A DNA stretch of 64,000 nucleotides from Stagonosporopsis chrysanthemi (GCA_022560025.1 JAFISE010000028.1:124001-188000), one strand, 5' to 3'. Numbered from the stretch's first letter, positions 11,704-23,552 are shown. The notes: generated from the letters alone by a model not told the origin. Made by a program: numbers and translations.

Positions 11704-12372
11704 TCATGTCTGCGCTGTCACAACGTGCGCCCCACCCCAGACAAAACATCCCCAAGCCAGCAAGTCCACAGTGCACATCCTTATCTTATGATACCCAACC
11801 CATTCCCTCACCCAGTCCACCGCCTTCCCTTTCCCTTTCCACTCTCTCCGATCCCCAGCCTGCGCAGCAGCAAGCCCAATTAACGCCCGCACACTCCGGC
11901 CCACAAGCGGTACAAATGTATAATGCGCGACCGCAGCCACAAGCCCCAGCTGATAAAGGCGTTTACTCCCGCCCAGACCTTGAGGCAGTGCAAGATTGGC
12001 TGCTGCAAACAGCAGGGTGAGAGAGTTAAGGCCGACGACGCTGCGTACGCCCGTGTTGAAGAAATTTGTGAACCATTCTGGGACGACTAGCTGTTTTGCT
12101 TTCTCCATCTCTTCTTCCTTCTTCACATCCTCGATCCCCCTCTTCGCCTCTGCGTTTGCGTTGGGCGGCACATCGGCACCGCGCATGAACACACTCAGCT
12201 TCGACTCCACAGGCGCGGGGACCAGGAATGATGAGTTGGTCAACCACTCCATGTATGCGTGTGTCAGGCTTGCGGTGCTACTTAGTAACGGTGCGATACG
12301 GAGGGCTGTTAGGGCTGGGGGACTGAGGGTTATGGAGAGGCCGAGGAGGGTCTTTGATTCCATGATGGACAA
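11704..12372 (-). CDS. Small integral membrane protein, unknown function, 222 aa
   Basis: This is a single-exon gene with about four hydrophobic segments, near residues 8-35, 112-132, 140-160 and 203-221. A charged, Lys/Glu-rich loop (residues about 75-95) separates the first and second. Conserved-looking stretches are VVPEWFTNFFNTGVRSVVGLNSLTL and YHKIRMCTVDLLAWGCFVWG. The four-segment layout recalls DUF1772/anthrone-oxygenase-like proteins, but I see no decisive motif and do not assign that function. A second ATG three codons in (12363) is equally possible as the start. Confidence 0.7.
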   Translation of the reverse strand: MSIMESKTLLGLSITLSPPALTALRIAPLLSSTASLTHAYMEWLTNSSFLVPAPVESKLSVFMRGADVPPNANAEAKRGIEDVKKEEEMEKAKQLVVPEWFTNFFNTGVRSVVGLNSLTLLFAAANLALPQGLGGSKRLYQLGLVAAVAHYTFVPLVGRSVRALIGLAAAQAGDRREWKGKGKAVDWVREWVGYHKIRMCTVDLLAWGCFVWGGAHVVTAQT

Positions 12373-12701
12373 TTGGGACGGAATTGGTTGACTGGGAGAT
12401 CGCGTCAGAGGCTCTGCGTGAAAGATTTATGTAGATTGTTCTGGTCGTATATGTATGAAAGGATGTGGTGTTGTGCACCCTGTGGTGGTGTGAGGCTGAT
12501 GGTGGCCTGAAGAACGGAACTCGGGGCGGATCGGGATACAGTCGGAGGGCTGACAATGTCCTCCGATATCAGCTGGGCAGTACTCCTTGGGTCCACTTGC
12601 GAACCTTGGAAAGAATGCTAGAATGTTGAAGTTGGTATATGGTTGAGCTCAGGAGCACTATCCAAAGCTTGTTCTATCATACAATGCAGAACTACGGTTC
12701 T
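12373..12701. other. Intergenic, 329 bp
   Basis: Promoter side of the small membrane protein gene and 3' flank of Nma111. No gene seen. Confidence 0.5.
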
Positions 12702-15700
12702 TTACTCGTCGCAAGCCTCGCCTTCTGCGACCTCAGCTTCGCCACCGTCTACAGCCTCTTCCCTCGCACCACCGTCATCGCACTCGTGAATGATCTTTCG
12801 CCAGCCCAGTTCCTCGCTCTTATCCTTCACGTATTCGATTGTTGGGAAGTAGTGCTCATTTTTCTTCATCGTCGCAACCCAAGGTACGTTATCGAACGTC
12901 ATGACCTTGAGACGGAAGTACTCGTTATCCTTGATTTGCTTCACAGCCTCGAGGAACGAGTCCAGGTCAGGAGTAGGTTTGTTGTTTACGTGAGTCAAGA
13001 AGTTGGTTGGTGCAAGGCCTGTCGTCTTGTTAGTACGCTGTACAAATGGGAAAAGTACAAGCGAGAATGATACATACCATACATGTACGCTGGCGAACCA
13101 CGAGCGCGCGACGAGATGTACACATCAGAGTGCACTTTGCTGATTTGCTGCCTGACCGCCTGGTGAGGGCGGTGGAATGTAGCACCACAGAAGCTGACAA
13201 GGCGATCTGTCTCAAGGTCTTCAGTGGGCACAGTGTGAACCTTGATAGACATCTCGTTGCGCTTGCGCACCACAACGGCATCAAGGAACTCATTAGTGTA
13301 CATGATATCCAGATCAGGGCTTCGTGTGACGAGCTTGCCATTGAGTGTGAGAACGACATCGCCCTCCTGAAGCCCATCACCGTGGCCAGAGTCGACCTTG
13401 CGGACCATGAAAAGCTGATGTCGCTCTGGATCTGCGTGCTCAGTCTTCTCGATCCATTCCTCGGACACGCCCATGACGCGTGCCTGACTCATCTGGACTG
13501 TTTGGAACTCGACATTGAGGATGCGCAGCTTAGGGGTCTTGCCGTCTCTGATCTCGTTCAGGACAGGGAGAAGGTTGGGTGTTGCGAGACCGAGATGGTA
13601 CTCAACGTCCTTGCCACTGTGTGACGTCCGTTCACCAAGATACGATAGCCAAAGAGCTTGCACTGTGCCGTCTTCGGCAAGCAAGACACCTGAGCCGCTG
13701 TGAGACGCCTGGTTGGTATCTACGGTGATGGCATCGAAATTTGTTGCGCGGTAGCGAGGTGTGATCGCGCTGGCAGGGATGGCAACGGTGGTGATGTCTG
13801 TTACGACAGTCTTTGTTACAACAGGACGGAAGTTCTGGTTCATGCCAAAGAAAATAGTCTCATCGCCCTTCTTGATGAACTCTGTGGCGAATTTGGGTGT
13901 CTTGACGGAGGCTTGCACCATCGAAGGGTCATACTTGACAATAGCGTAGTTTTGCAGTGGGTGCATGAACACGACCTTGGCATCAATGAAGATACTGTCC
14001 GCAATGATCAATGAGATGTCGCAGAGATCATAGGGCAAGATTGCCCGCGAGACAAGGACAAGACCTTGCTCGGCATCAACTACAATACCATAGCCTTGCT
14101 TGTTCATTTTAGGGAAACCATCAAGCTTGATCGGCATGGAGACATGCACTCGAACCAGACTGCGAACAATATCGACTGCTTCAGGGTACTGCGAGTTCAT
14201 CTTGACAAAGTTGGCGCGGCGTGGCACAGGGGGTATCGCAGGGACTGGATCAGCTAGCGGTCTGAAGTCCCACAACCCTGTGGCATCGTTGCGCGTAGCT
14301 ACCCTGATCTTTGCGTGCCAGTGCCTGTCGATGGCTGTGATACTTGTATTAACAGTGTGCAGGTCACGAAGGTGCTTGTACATGATGACGACGCGCTTGC
14401 GGTCGGGAATCTTGCGCATGACTTCGATGAACGCGTCGAGGTTGGGCGTGGGCTGGTTGTCCACTTCTTGGATCAGCCACCCTGATGCATAGCCATCGGC
14501 AAACCGGAATGAGCCAGCAGCTTCGCACACGTAGACACCTGCATCCTTGAGTGAAATGGCGTACAGGCGAGCCTGCTGATAGGAAAGATCGTGGAACGAA
14601 GCCCCTGCAACCGACACGAACCTGTCTGGGGTGATAGCATGCAAGTCACCGACATCCAGCTCAACGCTCATGTTCTCGCCGGCGCGCTGAATCGTGACTG
14701 AGATCTGGTTGCCGACATTGTCGTCCAGTATCGCGTCTAGACGGACAAATTGGGTAAGAAGCTCGCCGTTCACATGTGTCAGAAGATCACCTTCTTCGAT
14801 TTTGCTGGAAGCAGGGCCTTGCGGAAGCACGACCTCAGCAACAAGCATGCCGGTCTCCTTAGGAAACTGGGTACGTACTGCCTCCTCCACATCGGGCGAC
14901 ATGCCCAATCTCCTGCACTCGTCGAACGGCTTCAGTATCCACTGAGTCTGTATAGTGCCTCGTGGCACGTATTGGCCCTGACGGACAAGCTCCAGTGCGC
15001 GTAGGGGACGATCGAGGGGTAGGAAGTAATCGGTTGCAGCGCCGTCTGATCGGCCGCCAGCCTGCAGTGCAACAGCAAAGCCATCCCTATTCACGACCGG
15101 ACTGCCAGAACTCCCACCACTTGCAGCAGCCGCAGCTTGGATGTAGTTGGTGTTGAAGTCGGAGTAGCCCTCGCCGTACTCTGGCGCGTTACGGTCCAAT
15201 CGACTAATGACACCAGACAGAATACTGAGCTTCTCTCCGGCATCGTTGCCCACCACGCGAATCTCAACGCCGACCTTGGCAAGGTCTGGCTTCAATTGCA
15301 GCGCAGTTAGGGGCATATACTTGATCTTGGAGGGGTCGAAACGCAGGATGCCGAAGTCGTGTACGGGGTCGCGGTATACGGGGTAGACATCGCATTCCTC
15401 GTGGTTGTCGAAGATGCAGTATCCGATGAAAGGGCCGGCGCCGACGACGTGCTGAGGTTGTTAGCAAAGGCGGTCTGGTGGGAGGACTCTGACGGACGTA
15501 CCCTGTTCGTCATGATGTAGCCTTTTTCAGCATCAACGACAAATCCAGTCGCCTCCGAGGCAATTGCCGGGTCTGTGTCGAACGAGCATGTCTGGCAGAA
15601 GTGGATCGACACAACGCTTTTCACCACGCCCTCAATCGTCTTCTGCCACTCTGCGGTATCGTGCACTGCGCCAGCGACAGGCACAAGCGGTATTGGCTCG

Positions 15701-16041
15701 AGGCTGACGTCGCTGCAGGCATCGTCCACATCCATCTCTGGTGTCGGCGACGCCGTGTCGCCGTTGCGAAGGTGGACATCTGTCTCGGCCTTGATCTGCT
15801 TCAACGGGCGCTCGTTGCTGGGGGTAGGCGGCTGCTTGCGCTTGCTGTGCGCGCCATTTTGTTCCATGGGCGAGGATGTGTACAGCCGGTGAGAGGCGGT
15901 GTAGGCGCGGTGAAGGCGCGAAAAGGTAGATGGGAGGCGAGTGTTCGGGCGGCTGAAGAAATAGGTCGCGGTGAAGGACGGCGGCGTAGGCGACGATAAA
16001 CTTCTTTTCCAGGCTGAGGCGACAGCGAGCCGGCTAAGCAT
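12702..16041 (-). CDS. nma111: Pro-apoptotic HtrA-type serine protease Nma111, 1076 aa (or 1018 from internal start)
   Basis: This is a nuclear HtrA/Omi-like protease that in yeast degrades Bir1 and promotes cell death. Exons are 16041-15502, 15451-13078 and 13018-12702, with introns of 50 and 60 nt. Fungal Nma111 carries two tandem protease-like units with PDZ domains. The first unit has the complete triad: His181 (HVVGAGPF, first codon after intron 1), Asp212 (VHDFGIL) and Ser295 (GGSSGSP). The second unit (from about residue 560) resembles a protease but is degenerate. PDZ-like segments include EEGDLLTHVNGELLTQF and LQEGDVVLTLNGKLVTR. The canonical family start corresponds to an internal ATG at 15867 (MEQNGAHSKRKQ), near basic nuclear-signal-like residues. 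The upstream ATG adds 58 residues rich in Arg, Ser and Thr with no acidic residue, resembling a mitochondrial presequence. The C-terminus is Glu-rich. Confidence 0.93.
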
Positions 16042-16704
16042 GCCAGGTTCACTCCTATGACACGGTTGCTACTTCCTGACGAAGTACAAAACACACGCGC
16101 GCACAGAAATGTATTGTACAGGCTAGGTTCCGTTGCCGCAGTCGCAAAGCCAAAGAGGCAGCATCATTATTGCCAAGGCATGCAGGGCACAGTTCGCTTG
16201 GTGAACGGATCTGCTGCCAGCATCGTCATCGCCGCCGACCTTCTCCGCAGCATTCACATTTTCGTTTTCTCACATTGTCGCAAAGCAAACACTACTACTC
16301 AAATTCACTTGCTTCTAATCCAAATTATCATGACCGTAGCGTCGTTGGTTTGACGAGTGATCCTGATCTTGCCACCCTGACTCCTGCCGTCCGCCTGCGG
16401 AGCACCTGATTGGTCACTCCAATATAGCGTTTGCTCCCAGGCACAACGTGGTCCAGTCGCATTGGGCGTCGCATTGTGCACCACAGAGGCAACCGAAAGA
16501 TTCAGATACTGCCGGTTACGGAAACGTGATATTGATGAAGTGCTCGTCGTGTGCCTAGTCTCCAACCTTGCGCCACCTGCAGGATGCTGCACAGCGTACC
16601 CACATGAGCTACCACTTTGCCTCTGATACGACAGTCAGACGAACTCCGATGGCCATAGAAAATAATCGCACACGCAGCCCAAAGCTACCGCCAGCATCAT
16701 CACC
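16042..16704. other. Intergenic, 663 bp
   Basis: Promoter side of Nma111 and 3' flank of the next minus-strand gene. I see no gene or repeat in it. Confidence 0.5.
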
Positions 16705-17218
16705 TTAGATCTCGAAGCCCTCCTCCTCTTCTTCGTTCTTGAGTACCGCCTCGCTCTTCTTCTTACGCGGAGTAGCTTTCTTCTTTGGTGAAGCGTCGCC
16801 CTCCCCACCGGCGTCGGCCTTCCTCTTGCGCGGCGTGCCCTTGACTGCTACGTCACCGTCGACCAGCACAGCAGCAACAGGACGACCAGCCTTGATGTTG
16901 TCAATGTCGTCCTTGAGCTTCTCCTTGAGCTTTTTGATGATCTTACGGCACGCATTGACGTTGCGACCGCCTGGTACGGGAGCTTGCTGTCCGACTGTTA
17001 GTCCGCGAACATGTAGGCTCAAATCGAGGTGCTGACAGAGATCTTGGACTCGATCGGAGCGGCGAGAGCGTGCTCCGCAACGACGATGAGGTAGGCCATC
17101 TGTGCCATGTCAGTAAGAGAGAAGATCTTGTGGTGAGATAACATACTCGCTCGGTGTCCGTCCATGCTGCACCAGTAGCAGCGCCTTGACCGGCGGTCTT
17201 GGCCTCGTTGTCGGACAT
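16705..17218 (-). CDS. Small basic, probably nuclear protein, 138 aa
   Basis: Exons are 17218-17147, 17099-17037 and 16986-16705, with introns of 47 and 50 nt. The short N-terminal part contains WTDTERMAYLIVVAEHA followed by VPGGRNVNACRKIIKKLKEKLK, a pattern reminiscent of the small Myb/SANT-like fold found in fungal nuclear proteins (a tryptophan, then a Gly-Arg pair before the last helix). The second half is a disordered Lys/Pro tail with repeated KRK, SPKKKATPRKKK and an acidic end (EEEEEGFEI), as in chromatin-associated proteins. A nuclear location is inferred from this tail. I do not recognise a named homologue. Exon 3 uses an acceptor after CGGACAG that keeps the frame. Confidence 0.75.
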
Positions 17219-18108
17219 CTTGAATATTACTTATGTGGTGCACGTTGTAATGCGCGGCGACGGCGATAGAAGGGGATACCGGAAGGGCTATTTGCGTTTG
17301 CTGCGGAGCTAACTAAGGGACAAACAGCTACAGGTAGAAGGCTGCTTCACCTCGACTTGGAAACGGTTATATGGCCATTCGACGAGGTAAGTGAAAGTGA
17401 AAGTGAAAGTGAAAGTGAAAGTGCTTCGAAACATACTCATCTAGATTGAATGAAACGTTTATACCATCAAAACGCATGTTCACGGTCGATGGGCAGGGTC
17501 GCAAGTAGAGGGTAATATTGCCGGTCCCGTGCTTGACTCGGCCAAGGGCATCGTTAGTGCGCCTTCGCTATTGAAGGTACATCTTGTCTTCGAGAAGACA
17601 GTGGCTTGTAGGCTGATGCCGAATCTTTGCTTCGTGGAATAGGAACTAGATCGCTACTCCCTATCACGAGCATTGTCGAGGAGCGGGAGGTTTGATTGGG
17701 CCGGACGGCAAACCTTTATCATAAATACGGGCGAGGCCCTCACACAGGCGAAATGGCCCCCAAAATCAGAAGTCAAGACTGGACATTCCAGGGTACCAGG
17801 GTACCTGCCAAGTATAGCATGACTCCCGGCAATCCTTTCTTTTTTGGCGGTTGCTAGGATGTTATGATGTACGCTAACTAGCAGCCCCCGAATGCGCCAC
17901 CAATCACTAATACTCGGAGGCCTTAGGCCACCACACCTGCTTGGTTGTCGTATAAATCTTGAATCCTTATGCATTGCGCCGTCGGCAGCGAACGTCAGCT
18001 GTCAGCACAGGCTCACAATATTCACATGTTCAACTGCCCGACAATGTTGCAAGAGTTCAGCAAATCTTGACCTTCCCTTTCTTTTGCTTCTTCTCCTTGA
18101 TTGTTACT
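17219..18108. other. Divergent intergenic region with a hexanucleotide repeat, 890 bp
   Basis: Lies between two divergent genes and should contain both promoters. It holds a perfect GTGAAA tandem repeat; nothing else is recognised. Confidence 0.5.
17391..17423. repeat. (GTGAAA)5 microsatellite
   Basis: Five perfect copies of GTGAAA plus GTG lie about 170 bp upstream of the start codon of the 138-aa protein gene. Confidence 0.95.
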
Positions 18109-20443
18109 ATGCAGCGCTACCAGAGTCTTGACCATGCCGACCAGGATGCGTGGCAGCTGGATGAATACGATTCAAACTATCAGTCAGTCTTCCACCTAAC
18201 AACAATTTGAAGATGATCGCTAAAGATTAGACAGAAGACCTCGTTTCGCGACAGAGAATTCGACAGCAAACCTTGTTCAAAAGCATGGCATCATCGAGGG
18301 ATCAGGCATCGATCGGAGTAGAAGTCCTTCCACGTCGCAAGGACGGCCTCTTCGTCACTTCTATTTCCGGACCGCAGTCGGCGTGCTTGGACCCGTGGTT
18401 GTGCTCGGCTACTTCATAGCGATATGGCGGGTTTACCTGGCGCCTATCAATCCCGATAGCTCGTTAGCATTCGGTCCTCCAGGCGCAACATGGGTCTTCT
18501 ACAGCTGGTTTGTTGCTGGTGTTGTTGGATTAAACTTGAGCATGTACGGTCTGGCTGGTATTGAGGCTGCGATGCTAATGGAGCCCTGGTGGAATGTCGG
18601 CGATGCGATGCGCTTGACGATGCACGCCGATGCTACATGGTCAGGACCTAGTGGCTGGGTGAAGGCTATCAAGTGGTCCATACGAATGCGTAAGACTGGC
18701 GCTCGAAGGACCCATCCCGGCCGACTGTGGTTCGTGCTGGCGCTTCCGAGTATTCTGGTATTCATTGCCTGGCCCTTGTCAGGTCTATGTCTGGAAACAG
18801 CAGATGGATTTTTACATGGTGTACGTGGAGAGGGAGCCAGCGTTACCGGCTTCACCTACGCAAACTTCAACGAGCGTAATATCGGAGATGCCTATCAGGG
18901 CGCCAGTTTAACATGGTTGAATGCTTTGGACGCCCGCGTTCCAGGACAAGGCATTGTTTATACACCTGAGGGATTCGACCGCTCCAAGCACCCTTATCTC
19001 GAAAAAGTACCGGTTGTACTTCCTGGCGATGATGGCGTCAATCGTATCTTCCTGACGGCCCAGGCCGAGAGCCCCATTGAGGGATCTGCGTGGGGTTTGC
19101 TCCTGCAATACAATTGCAGCATAGTTGAGAGCATGTCTGAACTGAGTATCTTGAAGGATCGCAAACCCGTAACGGAGAATAACATTCTCAACGCAACTCA
19201 AGGGCTGAGAAGTTACTACTTGCAAGGAGATAGTTCGATGGTCACTGTTCAAAATCAGACTAATCCAGGTGGGGGCTTTCAAGCGAGCAACATACACGTC
19301 GTGGCCGAGATGGCACATCAAATCTGGCCAAGCAAGGATGCCATGGCCCACCTGCTCGCCAGTAATCAGAACAGTGCTTTCTCGGAGACCAGCAGCTGTT
19401 ACTTCAACAAGAACGAGAGCATCACAGGCAAGTATCCGGACATCAACCAGGAACGGATCTTTGAGATAGTGCTGTGGCAGCAACTGTTCAATACTTCATA
19501 TGGAGATGCAGTGGGCCCTCAGTACAACATAACACTTGATCATAACATCACAGAGCTTTACGGCGCGTACGACTATCTCGACTTCCAGTACAACCTTCCT
19601 GCGAACGTTACTGCCACCTTCGCGTCCCAGCCAATGACCGCTATTGGGCTGCGATGTAAGTCAAGCAGCAGCGTTGGCATTGCCGATATCAATGGTGTTA
19701 GATCAACGTACTCCAATTTTGTGCAGACCGACACCCCAATCAACATACAGAGGAGCAGGTGCGCAGAAAGATTTGGAGCCGAAACTCTGGGTTCCATGAT
19801 TCCAAAGCCTCCATCTATATCCAACCCCTACTCCACAGACGACGATTGGTTCAACAGCCTTTTCACCTCTACTGCAGCACCGCCTCTGTTCTACGCATCT
19901 TATACGGACGACCCTGATAGCGTCGACGTTGGCACAGGGTACATGGTGCGACTTGGCTATCTTCAGGCCTCGCAGCTGCGACGAAGCATGTTACGCGCCT
20001 ATGCCGCTTACGCGGTACAGCTCATGTACAACGGTGGCCAAGGCTTCACGGCCCGGGACGGCAGCCAAGTGACATTGCTGAACCCCAACGTCACTTCCTT
20101 TGTCGCTGGTACCGTAATCAAGCAAGGAGTCATGCCTGCGAGTGTTCCCCTCGCGCTGTTCTTCCTCTGGGCAATTGTAGGCACAACGCTCTGCTTGAGG
20201 TACGGGTTCCGGAAGCGATGGAGCGCCATTCTCGATGGTCATACGCTGTTCAGGCTTGGTATTAGCTTAACAGCGAGCGACAAAGAAAGAATTGAGATGT
20301 ATTCGAGTGTGGAGGAGGTGGAGATGTGCCTTGCCTTGAACGACGTTCCTGCACTTGTAGGTGATTCGGCGCCCAACGACCTGGTCGGAAAGATAGGGCT
20401 GGTCAAAACAAGCGTTGCGGTCAGGGATAAGCTATTTCGTTGA
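18109..20443 (+). CDS. Large fungal membrane glycoprotein, unknown function, 760 aa
   Basis: Exons are 18109-18182 and 18235-20443 with a 52-nt intron. The short first exon encodes an acidic, Asp/Gln-rich N-terminus starting MQRYQSLDHADQD. Three hydrophobic segments follow near residues 85-105, 122-145 and 195-215. Then comes a long, probably extracytoplasmic region with many N-glycosylation sequons (for example NCS, NAT, NQT, NTS, NIT, NVT). A last membrane segment (LALFFLWAIVGTTLCLRYGF, about residue 685) precedes a short cytoplasmic tail. This layout is known from several uncharacterised Pezizomycotina proteins. No enzymatic motif is visible, and the topology is predicted by eye only. Confidence 0.8.
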
Positions 20444-20898
20444 TAAGTGTTTATCAGTAGCTTGGAGGTGGGAGATGCCAGTGCATGGCAGTTCATACTC
20501 CACGATTCAGTACCATGTGAGCCAAGGTTCGAATGCGCCCTTCGCCGTCGAACGAAGCCAAACTTTCACCGGTGTCCATTCCGTCCACGAATGTCATTTG
20601 ACCTCAAAAGTCTGGGATGTATGTCGAGAAACTTGAGCAGACAAATCAGCGTGAGGATTGGCTTACGTGCGTCTGGATCGTCCTGTTGGTGCAGTACAGG
20701 ACACAAGGCTGGCCAACAGGAGACTTTTGCAGACCAGGCTGAGAGATTGGTCCAACTGCCAACACATTGACGCATGCACTCCTCAAAATGCCGGGAATTG
20801 ACAACTCAGCGTCTGCGAGCCTCACTCTGTCGCTTTACGCATAAAGGTTGGTGTGGGTAGGTCAGGTCAAATCGGGCAACAAGGACCCTTCCTTCACT
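20444..20898. other. Intergenic, 455 bp
   Basis: 3' flank of the membrane glycoprotein gene and promoter of the BTB gene. No gene seen. Confidence 0.5.
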
Positions 20899-22170
20899 AT
20901 GTCGATTAGCAACGATTTGAAAGCAGTTTCTGACCGACGAGTCAATACAACTGCACATATTCCTCAAGAGATTGCAGCATCGAATGACAACGAAGTCACA
21001 AATGACAGCATATCGTGAGTCAAGCGCGATCACAGCCGCTGATTGGTATGTGCTAATATTCTTTGTGTTAGACCATATGCCGACTCCAAGATTATCGCCT
21101 TAGATGTGGGAATCTCTGCAGCCCGATTCTCAGTTCATAGCTTTATGCTAAGAAAAAGTGCTCCACTATTTGCATTAGCCTCAAAGGAGCAGCCTGTCTC
21201 TCTGCCAAAGCTCGATAAAGGGCCAGCACATACCTTGGTCCATCATTTGTACGCTGGGACATTCGAAAGAAGATTCCGCTACACACCTGTTGGCAAGTTC
21301 GAACACTCTACCTGCGTGTACTGTGCAGCCGTACAATACGAGCTGCCCAGTCTAGCCGAGCTTTCAAAAGAAGAAATAGTTCAAGCAGGCAAAGGTCTTT
21401 CTATCTTCGACATACTTCGGGTTGCTCGGGATCAGGCATTTTCTGTCCTTCCTGAGGACGATGTTTGGTATCCACAGTATCTCGAAGATACCATCAAGAA
21501 AGCCATGGTGAAAGACCCCGAGCCTTTCCAAGAGCCCGACTTTATTACCAAGGTCGAAGGAAACAGTCGTCTGCTGCAAATCGTATGGAAAACTGTCATG
21601 AGCAAGTACGCAGCGATATCGGCTCCAACAAGCGATGTGAGACCTGTCGAAAGTGGTGCCGAAACGCCAATGGCTGACAGCATGCTCACTGAGAGCGAGG
21701 CTCTTACTCAAGATAGCCTGCATCAGTTGCCCTCGCCGACTGAGTCAGTGGTGAACAGCCCACCCACCTCTAGAGGAGCAGATGATACGCAGGAGCTAAA
21801 ACCCTTCTACTTGGGCTCGACCACCTCGCCGTGTGTTGAAGCCACAACAAGCGTGGATCCCAGAGTTCCAACTCACGTTGATGTCAGTTCTAGCGACGAC
21901 TTTGGTCTCCCAGCCATTGAACCCACCATCGCTCCATCCAAGATTTTGAAGACCGCTGTTGCAGTGCCAGAAGAGATCAAGAAAATCGAGCATGTACGCG
22001 CTGATTCGGCTGTGGAAGCAGATATGGTGGGTCTGAACAATGGCTTTGAGGAAGCAAAGCACGGAGTTCTGGATGAGACGCCCCTTGTTGTCAGCAGCGG
22101 CGCAGCTGACATGCCGAAGAAGAGCAAGAAGAAGGGTAAAAAGAACAAGCAGTCGTCCATCTCTTTTTAG
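20899..22170 (+). CDS. BTB/POZ-like domain protein, 404 aa
   Basis: Exons are 20899-21014 and 21072-22170 with a 57-nt intron. The region of residues about 40-110 (SPYADSKIIALDVG, then FSVHSFMLRKSAPLFALA, then LPKLDKGPAHTLVHHLYAG) matches the fungal BTB fold, which mediates protein-protein contacts and is often linked to ubiquitin ligases or transcription. A helical segment follows, then a long Ser/Thr/Pro/Glu-rich disordered region. The extreme C-terminus is very basic (PKKSKKKGKKNKQ), suggesting a nuclear or nucleolar location. The domain is diverged, and the partner is unknown. Confidence 0.8.
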
Positions 22171-23034
22171 CTAAATGTACCCAATTTTTCGATGTTGTGG
22201 TGTTTGTGGTGATGAGCTTGCCATGGCTGGTAGATATGGAGTACGATACATAGAGGGCAATACCTGATGGCAAACACTCGAGATCTGTTTTACGCTGTAG
22301 TCTTTGGTGAGTCCTGGTTCGAACAGCGGCCTTGTGACACATCTTGAGGAATTTGACCTACTCTGATCTGATGGTCAAATGATCATGTGTGACATCAATG
22401 CTGACATCAATGCTGACATCTTACGAGGCTGGTGCTTCATGATGGAGCTGTGGGTTAATGGTTGATGTAATGGAAGACGCCAGCCTCGGTTAGTGTGCCG
22501 TTGGCCATTGGTCAGATTGCCTTGCTGCATTGTCGAGACAATAAATGAGGACTTCTCCAAGACGCCTCTTCTTGCTTTGCTGCCTCGGTATGGCACGTGT
22601 TGTTAACCATTGGTGCGTGTGTTGAGCCCCAAATATTTGGCATTTACAACTTTTCCTTCATCCTGCGAAGTTTTATTTCGTGTGACCGTGCTTGGACAGC
22701 TCTTCCAACTGCAGACTAACCAAGACACAGGCTTATCGACCTGAGATACCCCAAGAAACTGTGAGGCCAGCTTCGTCAACAGCGATGAGAAGACATTGTT
22801 CCTATTCGCAAGTGCAGTTCCGGACCAAAACGACGTGCGAACGATTTGATACCTGGTTTTTGCACAGCGGCAATGCTTATGCAAGGTACATCGGAGGAGT
22901 CTCGGGCCTCTATCACGGAATCCAAATCCAGAGGCGTTGAGATTGCACGTCAGCGACTGATTGGTCGGCAGTCAATCCGCTTCAAGCACCCATTGGATTG
23001 CGTAGCCTACGATACTGCGCCTGTGATCAAGCTT
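22171..23034. other. Intergenic, 864 bp, left of the inverted-repeat element
   Basis: No supported gene. Near 22385-22420 the unit GACATCAATGCT is repeated in tandem. Short reading frames here have no recognisable similarity. Confidence 0.45.
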
Positions 23035-23077
23035 CAGGGCCTGTTCGGTACTCCGTTTTCGGAGGCTCCTGAAATGA
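23035..23077 (+). repeat. Left terminal inverted repeat
   Basis: Pairs with 23510-23552 in inverted orientation, with five mismatches in 43 nt. Confidence 0.85.
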
Positions 23078-23509
23078 CGTGCACGGTGTTTCTAGTAGCA
23101 AATAGAAAACGGAGCTGTTTCTGGCAGTCGTGTTCAGTAGAAACGGAGTATTGTTGAGGCATCTGGTAGCTTTGTTAGCATTAAATAAGAAAATAAAGCC
23201 ATGTATACTGTAGCCTGGTTTTTGACCTTAACTTACCAATATAGGACCGCCAGGCACCTGAAATATTCCAGGACACCCCCTTCCTTTTTTCCAGAAATCA
23301 GAAAATCATGTGACGCCACCCTTGTAGAAAAGCTGCCAGGGTAGTATAGGCATTGAATAATGTTAACACCTAAGGGTCATCACAAGGACTACAGAATCTG
23401 GTGTATTACTGATCTGTTACTGAACAGATCCTCCGTTTCTGTTTCTACAGGCCCTGGTCTAGCGGCTTCCACCAACGAGCGCTATCGACCAGAAAAGTCA
23501 CTAGTCAGC

Positions 23510-23552
23510 TCATTTCAGGAGCCTCCAGAAACGGAGTACCGAACAGGTTCAG
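23510..23552 (-). repeat. Right terminal inverted repeat
   Basis: Inverted partner of 23035-23077. Confidence 0.85.

Larger units (their letters stand above)
23035..23552. mobile_element. MITE-like element with 43-bp terminal inverted repeats
   Basis: The two ends are inverted copies of each other at 38 of 43 positions, including a perfect 19-nt core (CCTGTTCGGTACTCCGTTT). The interior (about 430 bp) has no coding capacity. The octamer AAACGGAG occurs five times, at 23051 (reverse), 23107, 23141, 23431 (reverse) and 23529, clustered towards the ends like transposase-binding sites. A direct TTCAGG at 23033-23038 and 23548-23553 could be a target-site duplication, in which case the true ends are about 23040 and 23547. 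These features fit a non-autonomous DNA transposon. The superfamily is not assigned, since the duplication is not the 8 bp expected of hAT. Confidence 0.7.

Noticed and set aside
22300..22345. GGTTCGAAC sequence resembling a tRNA T-loop
   Set aside because: No acceptor, D or anticodon stems can be folded around it.
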